Of a stretch of DNA of 25,408 bases, positions 1 through 6,030 are shown piece after piece. The DNA is from UBA10677 sp045654245 (lineage in GTDB: Bacteria > Bacillota > Clostridia > Christensenellales > Pumilibacteraceae): the NCBI GenBank assembly GCA_045654245.1, contig JAZOMX010000042.1, positions 1-25,408 of the forward strand, read 5' to 3'. Every line of letters starts with the position of its first letter. Position 1 is the first letter of the stretch. A program made the translations under genes and the position numbers. The notes under the pieces are model-generated. The model did not search any database. It had not been told where the DNA came from and saw only the letters and a program-made list of their open reading frames with translations.

Positions 1-1
1 A

Positions 2-403
2 ATATTCAAAATGGATAGCCAAAAGGCAAACAACGTCGTTTCTTGTATTGACTTGTTAGAACGACGTTATGGGAAATTGTTTCCTAAAGTTTTCAAAACT
101 ATTACCGTTGATAACGGTGCGGAATTTTCTGATTATAAAGGAATCGAACGTTCTAAACTTTTTCCTGGAGAACGGACTAAAGTTTACTACTGCCACCCGT
201 ACTGTTCTTCCGAACGTGGTACAAACGAAAGACTTAACCGTGAAATTCGTAAACTTATTCCTAAAGGTACTAATCTTGCTACTTATAAAGAACCAGACGT
301 TGCGTTCGTGGAAAAGTGGATAAATGATTATCCTCGTTCTATACTTTCTTATTCAACTAGCGAAGAATTGTTTAGAAATCAATTATCTCGTCTTATTGCT
401 TAA
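2..403 (+). CDS. IS30-family transposase, C-terminal part (5' end beyond the window)
   Basis: This is the C-terminal half of an IS30-family DDE transposase, the enzyme that cuts and joins the ends of its insertion sequence. The reading frame is open from base 2, so the ATG at 11 is probably internal and the gene begins left of the window. Two catalytic-core motifs are visible: TVDNGAEF, carrying the second Asp, and the IS30-type segment HPYCSSERGTNERLNREIR, carrying the final Glu in ERGTNE. The following KLIPKGT and the short basic C-terminus are also typical of the family. The first Asp and the N-terminal helix-turn-helix are not in the window. Nothing here shows whether the element is intact. 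It is one of only two plus-strand genes and lies next to the 3' end of a minus-strand operon, where an insertion would do little harm. Confidence 0.9.
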   Translation: MFKMDSQKANNVVSCIDLLERRYGKLFPKVFKTITVDNGAEFSDYKGIERSKLFPGERTKVYYCHPYCSSERGTNERLNREIRKLIPKGTNLATYKEPDVAFVEKWINDYPRSILSYSTSEELFRNQLSRLIA

Positions 404-419
404 AAAATGTAAAATTTTC

Positions 420-460
420 GACTTGCGATATCGCAAGTCTATTTTGCTTTGCGCTTTTTT
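420..460 (+). terminator. Probable terminator of the IS30 transposase
   Basis: A perfect 20-nt palindrome (420-439) starts 17 nt after the transposase stop. Its arms GACTTGCG and CGCAAGTC flank an ATAT loop. A T-rich stretch ending in six Ts follows (440-460). This suits an intrinsic terminator, although the T tract is interrupted by GC bases. Confidence 0.55.
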
Positions 461-461
461 C

Positions 462-513
462 TAAAATAAGGATACCATAACCCTTTTAAAAGTGTTCTGG
501 TATCCTTATTTTA
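462..513. repeat. 52-nt near-perfect palindrome (two abutted 26-bp inverted repeats)
   Basis: Arms 462-487 and 488-513 are complementary at 24 of 26 positions. The outer 16 bp are perfect, from TAAAATAAGGATACCA to its complement; mismatches fall at 478/497 and 482/493. The axis is TTTT|AAAA with no spacer. IS30-family elements have terminal inverted repeats of about this length, and their transposition intermediates bring two ends together, so this may be abutted or remnant IS ends. A long terminator hairpin is the alternative. Confidence 0.6.
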
Positions 514-600
514 CCTTGTTTTTTACTTTTTTTCGCTATTTTTCTACTTTTTGAATAAATTTACTTGACAAAACAATAATTTTATCGTTTTTCCTAAATT

Positions 601-942
601 TTAGTGATTTTCACACTCGCTTGCACAATGCTCACAACCGCCGTCACACTCGTGTTCAGACGCTACACGGAGGTACTCTTCAAAAACGGCGTTAAGAAGT
701 TCCTCGCTCTCAACGGGAACGAATAGGTCTTCTCCGTCCTCTTGCTCTTCTAATTTAAAGATAAGAACTTCGCCCTCTTCAATACCTTCCATCTCCTCAA
801 CGGGTTCGAGTAAAGCGTAAAAATCGTTTTCATATTCAACACAAGCAACCTCGTAAAAATCAACGGGATTATTTTTATCGTCGTAAAGGGTTACGATTGC
901 ATCGTCTTCGATAATTTCTACGTTTTCGTTTTCATTTTTCAT
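601..942 (-). CDS. DUF1292 family protein (YrzB-like) with a Cys/His-rich C-terminal tail
   Basis: A small acidic protein of 113 aa, assigned to DUF1292 (YrzB-like) by its position directly after ruvX and by its body pattern: an N-terminal strand (residues 10-22), a FYALLEPVEE-type segment (41-50), an acidic VLIFKLEEQEDGEDLFVPVE segment, and a C-terminal helix. No biochemical role is established for the family. I chose the ATG at 942 because AAGGAG lies 9 nt upstream. The in-frame ATG at 972 overlaps ruvX and lacks such a site. The tail (residues 97-113) carries C99, C103, C106 and C110 with H97, H105 and H113, a C-x3-C-x2-C-x3-C arrangement that could bind a metal. The remembered Bacillus YrzB tail is acidic and lacks these cysteines. 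It is probably co-transcribed with ruvX, 13 nt upstream. Confidence 0.75.
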   Translation of the reverse strand: MKNENENVEIIEDDAIVTLYDDKNNPVDFYEVACVEYENDFYALLEPVEEMEGIEEGEVLIFKLEEQEDGEDLFVPVESEELLNAVFEEYLRVASEHECDGGCEHCASECENH

Positions 943-955
943 AGTAATAAACTCC

Positions 956-1369
956 TTATTTTTTATTTGCATCCATATATCCCTGCAAAATTATTTGCGA
1001 GGCTATACGGTCAATTACTTCTTTTCGCTTACCTTTCTTAACGCCCACGCTATCCATAATCTCTTCAGCCTGCATCGAGGTAAGACGCTCGTCAAAATAC
1101 ACAACCTCAATTCCGCTGACCTTTTCTAGCACTCTACCGAAACTGCGAGTTTTCGACGCTCTTTCACCCTCAGTTCCGTCCATATTAAGCGGAAGTCCTA
1201 AAACGATTTTTTGCGCGTTTTCGCGTTTTGCTATTTCGGCAATCTTATCAATATTTTTGCGCATACTTTCCGACTTAACGGTATAAAGCGGAGTTGCTAA
1301 TATCTCCATTTCGTCGCATACGCTTAATCCTATTCTAGAATCGCCGTAATCAATACCAAGCATTCTCAT
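956..1369 (-). CDS. ruvX: Putative pre-16S rRNA nuclease / Holliday junction resolvase-like protein RuvX (YqgF)
   Basis: A 137-aa protein with an RNase H-like fold. YqgF family members are implicated in processing the 5' end of 16S rRNA and were first named as Holliday-junction resolvase homologues. The RuvC-type acidic residues are in place: D7 in MLGIDYGD, E94 in FDERLTS and D120 in VIDRIAS. GLPLNMDG (58-65) is the family's central signature. Length is normal. The start at 1369 gives the usual MRxLGxDYG opening; a second ATG at 1363 is possible. No Shine-Dalgarno sequence precedes either. Instead a TATAAT box ends 6 nt before the ATG, so the transcript may be leaderless. In many Clostridia this gene follows alaS and ireB; here neither is present and it has its own promoter. 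Confidence 0.93.
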   Translation of the reverse strand: MRMLGIDYGDSRIGLSVCDEMEILATPLYTVKSESMRKNIDKIAEIAKRENAQKIVLGLPLNMDGTEGERASKTRSFGRVLEKVSGIEVVYFDERLTSMQAEEIMDSVGVKKGKRKEVIDRIASQIILQGYMDANKK

Positions 1370-1375
1370 AAGTTA

Positions 1376-1384
1376 ATTATATCA
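1376..1384 (-). promoter_or_regulatory. Extended -10 promoter of ruvX-DUF1292
   Basis: The minus strand reads TGATATAAT: an extended -10 (TG, one base, TATAAT) with TATAAT at 1376-1381. The hexamer 17 nt upstream (1399-1404, TATCCA) is a poor -35, which an extended -10 can tolerate. The predicted transcription start falls at or within a base or two of the ruvX ATG. Confidence 0.6.
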
Positions 1385-1421
1385 TACTTTTTTGATTTTG
1401 GATAGTAAATAAAGCAGTAAG

Positions 1422-1463
1422 AATAAAAAATATGACCGATTTTTGTCGCTCGGCCATATTTTT
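1422..1463 (-). terminator. Intrinsic terminator of the rrf2-iscS-iscU operon
   Basis: On the minus strand the arm AAATATGGCCGA (1450-1461) pairs with TCGGTCATATTT (1428-1439) around a 10-nt loop. There is one G-U pair, and a T tract follows (TTTTTTATTC). It lies 5 nt beyond the stop of the 74-aa gene. The T-rich bases at 1461-1463 could give weak activity on the plus strand. Confidence 0.8.
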
Positions 1464-1465
1464 AA

Positions 1466-1690
1466 TCAATAAATTTCTTCTTCCGGGCAAACGCAGTCGC
1501 AACCGCACTCGCACTCACAAGAATTTTGCTGGGAGTTATCCTCCTTTTTGCCGTCTTTCTTTTGCATCATAGCGTCGCAAATATCCTTCATTTTCTTCTC
1601 CGCACACTTGATAAGTTCGTGCGTTTTAGGACAGTTCATAGCGCTGGCAAGAGAAACACCCAAAGCCATACCGATTAGTAAATCCTTCAT
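1466..1690 (-). CDS. Small cysteine-rich protein with an N-terminal hydrophobic helix, unknown function
   Basis: A 74-aa protein that I do not recognise. The N-terminus (residues 4-18, LLIGMALGVSLASAM) is a short hydrophobic, Gly/Ala-rich helix, resembling the start of YtxH-type small proteins. It could be a membrane anchor. A charged helix follows with C20, C29 and C38 spaced exactly nine residues apart, then a hydrophilic linker (43-57). The tail holds six alternating cysteines, C58, C60, C62, C64, C66 and C68, in the pattern CECECGCDCVC, before an acidic end. Such a C-x-C ladder suggests binding of zinc, copper or iron-sulfur, but no function is shown. A strong AAAGGAGG Shine-Dalgarno precedes the ATG. 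It is the last gene before the terminator of the ISC operon, 69 nt after iscU, so it is likely co-expressed with it. Confidence 0.8.
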   Translation of the reverse strand: MKDLLIGMALGVSLASAMNCPKTHELIKCAEKKMKDICDAMMQKKDGKKEDNSQQNSCECECGCDCVCPEEEIY

Positions 1691-1759
1691 TTCTACCTCC
1701 TTTTACCGATAGTATTTTGCTTTCTTGCGCAAATTATTACGGAAAGGAGCGTATAAATT

Positions 1760-2140
1760 TTACTTATTCTCGGCTTTATACTTCAAAAGATAATCGTTTA
1801 CTGCAGCCTTAATAGCCTCTTCTGCTAATACCGAACAATGTAGTTTTTGAGCGGGCAAACCACCAAGTTCTTCTACAACTTGAGCATTAGTAATTTTAAG
1901 AGCCTCTTCTACCGTCTTACCCTTAATCATAGAGGTTGCAACCGAGGAAGTTGCAATCGCCGCTGCGCAACCGAAAGTTTGGAAACTAACGTCCAAAATA
2001 ACGTCGTTTTCAATCTTCATATAAATTTTCATAATATCTCCGCACGACGCGTTTCCAACAGTTCCAACTGCGTTGGCATCCTTCATTTCCCCTACGTTTT
2101 GGGGATTTTGGAATTCGTTAAGTACCTTTTCGTTATACAT
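1760..2140 (-). CDS. iscU: Iron-sulfur cluster scaffold protein IscU (NifU-like)
   Basis: Scaffold on which Fe-S clusters are assembled from sulfur delivered by the cysteine desulfurase and then passed to apoproteins in the cytosol. All three ligand cysteines are present: C33 in ASCGD with the following D35, C58 in FGCAAAIATSS, and C102 in LHCSVLAEEAI. The 126-aa length matches single-domain IscU proteins. I chose the ATG at 2140, opening MYNEKVLNEF as in the family, preceded by AAGGAG 8 nt upstream. An in-frame GTG at 2164 would add eight residues inside the iscS gene. The start overlaps the iscS stop by 8 nt, implying translational coupling. In many Clostridia mnmA follows this gene; here it is followed by the cysteine-rich small gene instead. 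Confidence 0.95.
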   Translation of the reverse strand: MYNEKVLNEFQNPQNVGEMKDANAVGTVGNASCGDIMKIYMKIENDVILDVSFQTFGCAAAIATSSVATSMIKGKTVEEALKITNAQVVEELGGLPAQKLHCSVLAEEAIKAAVNDYLLKYKAENK

Positions 2141-3317
2141 TTTTACAATCTCCTTGTATTTCACAGTAAAGTGGCGACATTTTACGGAGTTTTACGATAA
2201 TCTCCTTTAGTTTGTCCACCGTGTAATCAACTTCTTCAATGGTGTTTCCTTTGCCGAAACTAAATCTAATCGAACCGTGCGCCTTCTCAATCGGCAAGCC
2301 CGTTGCAAGTAAAACGTGCGACGGCTCTAGTGAACCGGACGAACAAGCCGAGCCCGACGAACAAGCAATTCCCGCTAGGTCGAGTGACATCAAAATTGAC
2401 TCACCCTCGACAAACTCGAAAGCAAAGTTTGCGTTTTGAGGCAATCTTTCCGTTTCGTGTCCATTATAAACGACGTACGGTATTTCCGCTTTTACTCTTG
2501 CGACGAAACGGTCACGGAGCGATTTTACGTATTCGTAATTCTTGTCTAAATCGGTAACCGCTTTTTCTAAAGCCTCCGCCATACCTACTACTGCCGGTAC
2601 GTTGGTCGTTCCGCCTCTCATAGTACGCTCTTGGTGTCCACCCGTCATTAGTTTGTCAGGCTTAGTTCCACCTTTAATGTAAAGAACACCTATTCCTTTA
2701 GGTCCGTAGAATTTATGAGCCGAGAACGACATCATATCTACGCCAAGGTCGGCAACCGAAACTGGGATTGACCCAACCGCTTGAACAGCGTCGGTATGAA
2801 AAAGAATTCCCTTCTCCTTTGCTATCTCGCAAAGTTCTTTAATCGGCTGAATAGTTCCTATTTCGTTATTAGCAAGCATAATAGAAACCAGTATCGTTTT
2901 ATCGGTAATCGCATCTTTCAAAACCTCGGGAGTAACTACGCCGTTTTTATCAACGGGCAAATAAGTAACTCTAAATCCTTGTTTTTCAAGCGCGCGACAA
3001 GACGAAAGTATTGCTGCGTGCTCAATCGAAGAAGTTATGATATGATTACCTTTTTCTTTGAGTTTTGACGCTATTCCTTTTATCGCCCAGTTATCAGCCT
3101 CTGTTCCACCCGAAGTAAAGTAAATTTCGTTGTGTTTCGCACCGATTAGGCTTGCTATTTTTCTTCTTGCATTATCTACGGCGTACGCTCCTTCTTGACC
3201 AAACGCGTGCATACTGTTCGCATTACCGAAATTATCGGTAAAATACGGGAGCATTTTTTGCAATACGTCGCGGTCAAGAGGCGTGGTTGCCGAATGGTCT
3301 AAATATATTCTGTTCAT
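2133..3317 (-). CDS. iscS: Cysteine desulfurase (IscS/NifS family)
   Basis: PLP-dependent aminotransferase-fold enzyme that takes sulfur from L-cysteine as an enzyme-bound persulfide, releases alanine, and passes sulfur to IscU. Numbering from the ATG at 3317: H100 (SIEHAAI) stacks on PLP, K202 in SAHKFYGPKG is the Schiff-base lysine, and C325 in SSGSACSSGSLEPSH is the persulfide cysteine on the mobile loop. Length is 394 aa, normal for the family. The start MNRIYLDHSATTP is the standard opening and has GAGG 5 nt upstream. An upstream in-frame ATG at 3332 lies inside rrf2 and is less likely. It starts 2 nt after the rrf2 stop. NifS or IscS naming is interchangeable on this evidence; the neighbouring rrf2 and single-domain iscU favour ISC. 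Confidence 0.95.
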   Translation of the reverse strand: MNRIYLDHSATTPLDRDVLQKMLPYFTDNFGNANSMHAFGQEGAYAVDNARRKIASLIGAKHNEIYFTSGGTEADNWAIKGIASKLKEKGNHIITSSIEHAAILSSCRALEKQGFRVTYLPVDKNGVVTPEVLKDAITDKTILVSIMLANNEIGTIQPIKELCEIAKEKGILFHTDAVQAVGSIPVSVADLGVDMMSFSAHKFYGPKGIGVLYIKGGTKPDKLMTGGHQERTMRGGTTNVPAVVGMAEALEKAVTDLDKNYEYVKSLRDRFVARVKAEIPYVVYNGHETERLPQNANFAFEFVEGESILMSLDLAGIACSSGSACSSGSLEPSHVLLATGLPIEKAHGSIRFSFGKGNTIEEVDYTVDKLKEIIVKLRKMSPLYCEIQGDCKNV

Positions 3318-3319
3318 AA

Positions 3320-3724
3320 TTACCTCACGCATCTATAATCTTTAATCATATCGTCAAGCGTCGTTTCAGACAAAATTCCGTCAATTCCGTCGTATAGTCG
3401 CCTAAATATGATTTTGTTTGGGCAGTACGCGTCTTTGCATTTTCCATCGGCACACTCAGAAATATCGAAAGCGTCGTTTAGCGAAACGAGAATTTCCTTA
3501 ATCGTAATCTCGTTTGCAAGTCTAGACAAATTATAACCGCCGTTACTACCTCTAACGCTCGTTACGATATCCCCTTTTCTCAGCATCGTAAGGAGTTGTT
3601 CAAGATACTTTTCACTCAAATCCGTTTGTTTTACGAGCGTTGAAAGTGAAACCGTCTTTTCTCCTGCTATGCCTATAAGAAAAGCAAGTCGAAGTCCGTA
3701 TCTAGCCCTCGTAGAAAGTTTCAT
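3320..3724 (-). CDS. Rrf2-family transcriptional regulator (IscR-like)
   Basis: A 134-aa winged-helix regulator of the Rrf2 family. The opening MKLSTRARYGLRLAFLI and the recognition segment SEKYLEQLLTMLRKGDIVTSVRGSNGGY-like region (37-64) are diagnostic. In IscR, three cysteines and a histidine hold a 2Fe-2S cluster that sets DNA-binding specificity. Here C91, C96 and C101 are spaced C-x4-C-x4-C, and the residue two after the last Cys is Asn (N103) rather than the expected His nearby. A cluster is therefore likely but the fourth ligand may differ. As first gene of the rrf2-iscS-iscU operon it probably senses Fe-S status and represses its own promoter. CymR, the cysteine-metabolism Rrf2 protein, is a less likely alternative because it lacks this cysteine trio. 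Confidence 0.9.
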   Translation of the reverse strand: MKLSTRARYGLRLAFLIGIAGEKTVSLSTLVKQTDLSEKYLEQLLTMLRKGDIVTSVRGSNGGYNLSRLANEITIKEILVSLNDAFDISECADGKCKDAYCPNKIIFRRLYDGIDGILSETTLDDMIKDYRCVR

Positions 3725-3730
3725 TGCAAT

Positions 3731-3749
3731 TCCTACCTTTTTACTAGGA
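3731..3749. promoter_or_regulatory. Putative Rrf2 operator
   Basis: The inverted repeat TCCTA-N9-TAGGA lies between the expected transcription start and the start codon of rrf2 and overlaps its Shine-Dalgarno region. Rrf2 proteins bind palindromic sites with TCC/GGA half-sites around an A/T-rich centre, and many repress their own operon. Assignment rests on position and symmetry only. Confidence 0.5.
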
Positions 3750-3756
3750 TATTCAT

Positions 3757-3785
3757 ATTATATTACGCGTACTCGTCTTTGTCAA
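3757..3785 (-). promoter_or_regulatory. Consensus SigA promoter of rrf2-iscS-iscU
   Basis: TTGACA (3780-3785), a 17-nt spacer, and TATAAT (3757-3762): both hexamers match consensus exactly. Transcription should begin near 3750, just ahead of the TCCTA/TAGGA inverted repeat. So strong a promoter at a regulator's own gene suggests it is normally held down by a repressor. Confidence 0.9.
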
Positions 3786-3834
3786 GCGTATTTTAAGGAA
3801 AATATATAAATATTTTATTTTAGCGAAAATCTTA

Positions 3835-5820
3835 CTAATTTAAGGTAATTCCGCTAAAAAATTCGTATTTTTTGCCAGTAATCGTCTGTTTTACCATAGA
3901 AACAGCGCTCTCGTCACAAAGCATATCGTTTGATATTTGTTTTGCTAATAAAATCGTCTCTTTGTCCGCACTAAACTCTCCGTCACCGTGTTGCGAGTAA
4001 CCGAGAAAATCGCCAGCACCCCTTGAAACGAAATCGTATTCGGCTAGGTCAAAACCGTTGGAGCAAGAAATAAATTTATCTATTCGCTCTTTCGTTTCGT
4101 CGTTCTCACCGTCAGACAAGACGAAACAATAAGCGTCCTTATCGCCACGACCTACTCGCCCTCTCAACTGGTGGAGTTGCGAAAGCCCAAACCTATCTGC
4201 GTCATATATTACCATACTAGTTGCGCTAGGCACGTCAATACCGACTTCAACTACCGTAGTTGCCACCAAAACCTTGATTTTCCCCTCCGAAAACGCTTGC
4301 ATAGTTTGTAATTTAACGCTTTCTTTCATACGCCCGTGGAGCAACGCAATCTTATCTCCAAATACCTGTTTGTATTTTTCGTAAATGTTTTCAGCGCTAT
4401 TATCGTCTTCGTCGTCCCCCTCAATTCTAGGTGCGACTACGAACGCTTGTCCGTCCGTTTTCTCTAGATATTTCCACATATCGCTTTCCTTGCTCGAGGG
4501 CACGAACCTAGTCGTAATTTTTGCTTTCCTCGGCGGAACTTCACTTAAAGTAATCTGCGTTAAATCTCCGTAAAGCGTCAACGCAAGCGTTCTCGGAATA
4601 GGCGTTGCCGACATAACGATACTGTCCGCGCCTAACGACTTGCGCTCTAATCGTGCTCGTTGTTCTACACCAAACCGATGTTGTTCGTCCACTATAACGA
4701 GTGAAAGTTTATCGTAAACAACGTCGTCGGAAATGAGCGCGTGCGTTCCGAATACACATCTTATTTTTCCGCTTGATAGACCTAACAAAACCTCGTCCCT
4801 TTCCTTTTTTGAAAGTGACGAAGATAAATATCCGCACCTTACGCCTAAAGGCGTAAAAAATTCAAGCGCTTTCTTATAATGCTGATACGCCAAAATTTCA
4901 GTTGGAGCCATAATCGCCGACTGAAAATTAGAAAGCGAACAAAAATACATAACCAAAAACGCTATTATCGTTTTTCCCGAACCTACGTCACCTTCGATAA
5001 GAGCGTTTAATTTTTCACTTGAAAGCATAACCGAAACAATCTTATTAACGCACTCTTTTTGAGAGCCGGTAAGAGAAAATGGAAGGCTCGAGACCGCTTT
5101 ATTTATTTCCGCTTTTCTATCCTCGTAACGATAAATTTTCCCAGCGTTATTGCTTTTCTTTATGAGCGAATACGCGGTAAACATATAACTCATTTTCTCT
5201 AATGCAAGAACTTTCCTAGCGCTGAAAACTTCACTCATTTTAGTCGGAAAATGAATATTTCTAAACGCCGTATCTACGCTATTAAGCGAGTATTTTTGCA
5301 TTATTTTTTCGGGAATATAACTCTTAAGTTTTACTTTACTTAACGCCGTCCTTATCGCCCCTTCAATCAGTTTTCCGCTTACCTTTCCGATAGGTTTATA
5401 GACGGGAATTACGGATGGTTCTTGCCCCGTAAATTTTATAAGTTGAGGCGAAACAATTTCGTATGTGTTCTTAAATTTTTTAAGGCGTCCTTCGATATAG
5501 TAGTACTGCTCTGGAACTATATTTTTTGCCATATACGGCTGTCGAAACCAACTACACCAAACCGTACAATTATCATAAACGAATTTTACCTTAACTAAAT
5601 TAAGCCCTTTCTTGATATACGCAACTTTCGGTTTATCGTGAGTGCACGCTAAAATAACTACTCTATCGCCCTCTTTTTTAGCCCTTAAATCAGCAAGCGA
5701 AGTAGTGTCTATATACCTACTAGGAAAATACGAAACAAGGTCGGCGGGCGAGGCTATTCCTGCCGATTTTAGCGCAATTATTCGTTTTTCACCAAAACCT
5801 TTTATCTCGTTAAATTCCAT
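3835..5820 (-). CDS. recG: ATP-dependent DNA helicase RecG
   Basis: Branch-specific double-stranded DNA translocase that regresses stalled forks and processes Holliday junctions and D-loops. The 661-aa chain has the family layout: an N-terminal wedge region with an OB fold (about 50-130), then two helicase lobes. Visible motifs are the Walker A GDVGSGKT (277-284), MAPTEILA (304-311), the DEQH box (378-381) followed by RFG, SATPIPRTLALTLYGDL, and LRGRVGRGDKDAYC near the C-terminus. Slightly shorter than typical RecG but complete. The ATG has only a weak GGTAAT-type ribosome site. It is separated from fakA by a terminator and a 210-nt gap carrying DnaA boxes, so it is probably expressed on its own. 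In Bacillus recG also lies downstream of yloU-yloV. Confidence 0.97.
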   Translation of the reverse strand: MEFNEIKGFGEKRIIALKSAGIASPADLVSYFPSRYIDTTSLADLRAKKEGDRVVILACTHDKPKVAYIKKGLNLVKVKFVYDNCTVWCSWFRQPYMAKNIVPEQYYYIEGRLKKFKNTYEIVSPQLIKFTGQEPSVIPVYKPIGKVSGKLIEGAIRTALSKVKLKSYIPEKIMQKYSLNSVDTAFRNIHFPTKMSEVFSARKVLALEKMSYMFTAYSLIKKSNNAGKIYRYEDRKAEINKAVSSLPFSLTGSQKECVNKIVSVMLSSEKLNALIEGDVGSGKTIIAFLVMYFCSLSNFQSAIMAPTEILAYQHYKKALEFFTPLGVRCGYLSSSLSKKERDEVLLGLSSGKIRCVFGTHALISDDVVYDKLSLVIVDEQHRFGVEQRARLERKSLGADSIVMSATPIPRTLALTLYGDLTQITLSEVPPRKAKITTRFVPSSKESDMWKYLEKTDGQAFVVAPRIEGDDEDDNSAENIYEKYKQVFGDKIALLHGRMKESVKLQTMQAFSEGKIKVLVATTVVEVGIDVPSATSMVIYDADRFGLSQLHQLRGRVGRGDKDAYCFVLSDGENDETKERIDKFISCSNGFDLAEYDFVSRGAGDFLGYSQHGDGEFSADKETILLAKQISNDMLCDESAVSMVKQTITGKKYEFFSGITLN

Positions 5821-5855
5821 ATCTTATTACCTTATTTTATTAGAAAACAAGCAAG

Positions 5856-5941
5856 TTATCCACAATTCCACACAAAAACATTGAGTTATCCACAAAATAT
5901 GCAGTTTTATATGTAATTATACCCCATTTTTCTGTGGATAA
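5856..5941. promoter_or_regulatory. Cluster of three perfect DnaA boxes upstream of recG
   Basis: Three exact copies of the 9-mer TTATCCACA lie within 86 bp: 5856-5864 and 5886-5894 on the plus strand, 30 bp apart, and 5933-5941 on the minus strand. Two looser variants (5985-5993 and the complement of 6001-6009 region) lie inside the fakA terminator stem. I found no other perfect copy in the window. DnaA binds this consensus throughout bacteria. The third box touches the putative recG -35 region and the other two fall in its 5' leader. This could be a transcriptional control site or a DnaA-titration cluster. An origin is unlikely, as no dnaA or dnaN is near. Confidence 0.75.
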
Positions 5942-5944
5942 ATC
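5916..5944 (-). promoter_or_regulatory. Putative recG promoter
   Basis: A perfect TATAAT (5916-5921) with a weak GATTTA 17 nt upstream (5939-5944). Transcription would start near 5909, leaving a leader of about 90 nt that holds two DnaA boxes. The poor -35 makes this tentative; the DnaA box at 5933-5941 overlaps it. Confidence 0.5.
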
Positions 5945-5971
5945 GTTTCACATAGTTTCACGATTTATACC

Positions 5972-6013
5972 AAAAAAGAAAAAGTTACCCACGCATATCG
6001 CGGATAACTTTTC
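5972..6013 (-). terminator. Intrinsic terminator of asp23-fakA
   Basis: On the minus strand AAAAGTTATCC (6003-6013) pairs with GGGTAACTTTT (about 5982-5992) with one mismatch. The run CTTTTTCTTTTTT follows (5972-5986). It begins 18 nt after the fakA stop. The A-rich 5' flank could also make it act weakly on the plus strand. Confidence 0.7.
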
Positions 6014-6030
6014 TATTCGTTTTTATGCAA

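Noticed and set aside
565..570. Perfect TTGACA on the plus strand right of the IS30 remnant, possibly an outward promoter
   Set aside because: No acceptable -10 hexamer lies 16-18 nt downstream, and the only gene downstream is on the opposite strand.
956..972. Upstream ATG at 972 as the start of the DUF1292 protein
   Set aside because: It overlaps ruvX and lacks a ribosome site, whereas AAGGAG is correctly placed for the ATG at 942.
5821..6030. Possible replication origin at the DnaA-box cluster
   Set aside because: Three boxes in an A/T-rich gap are suggestive, but dnaA, dnaN, gyrase genes and clear unwinding repeats are absent. A regulatory or titration role is simpler.
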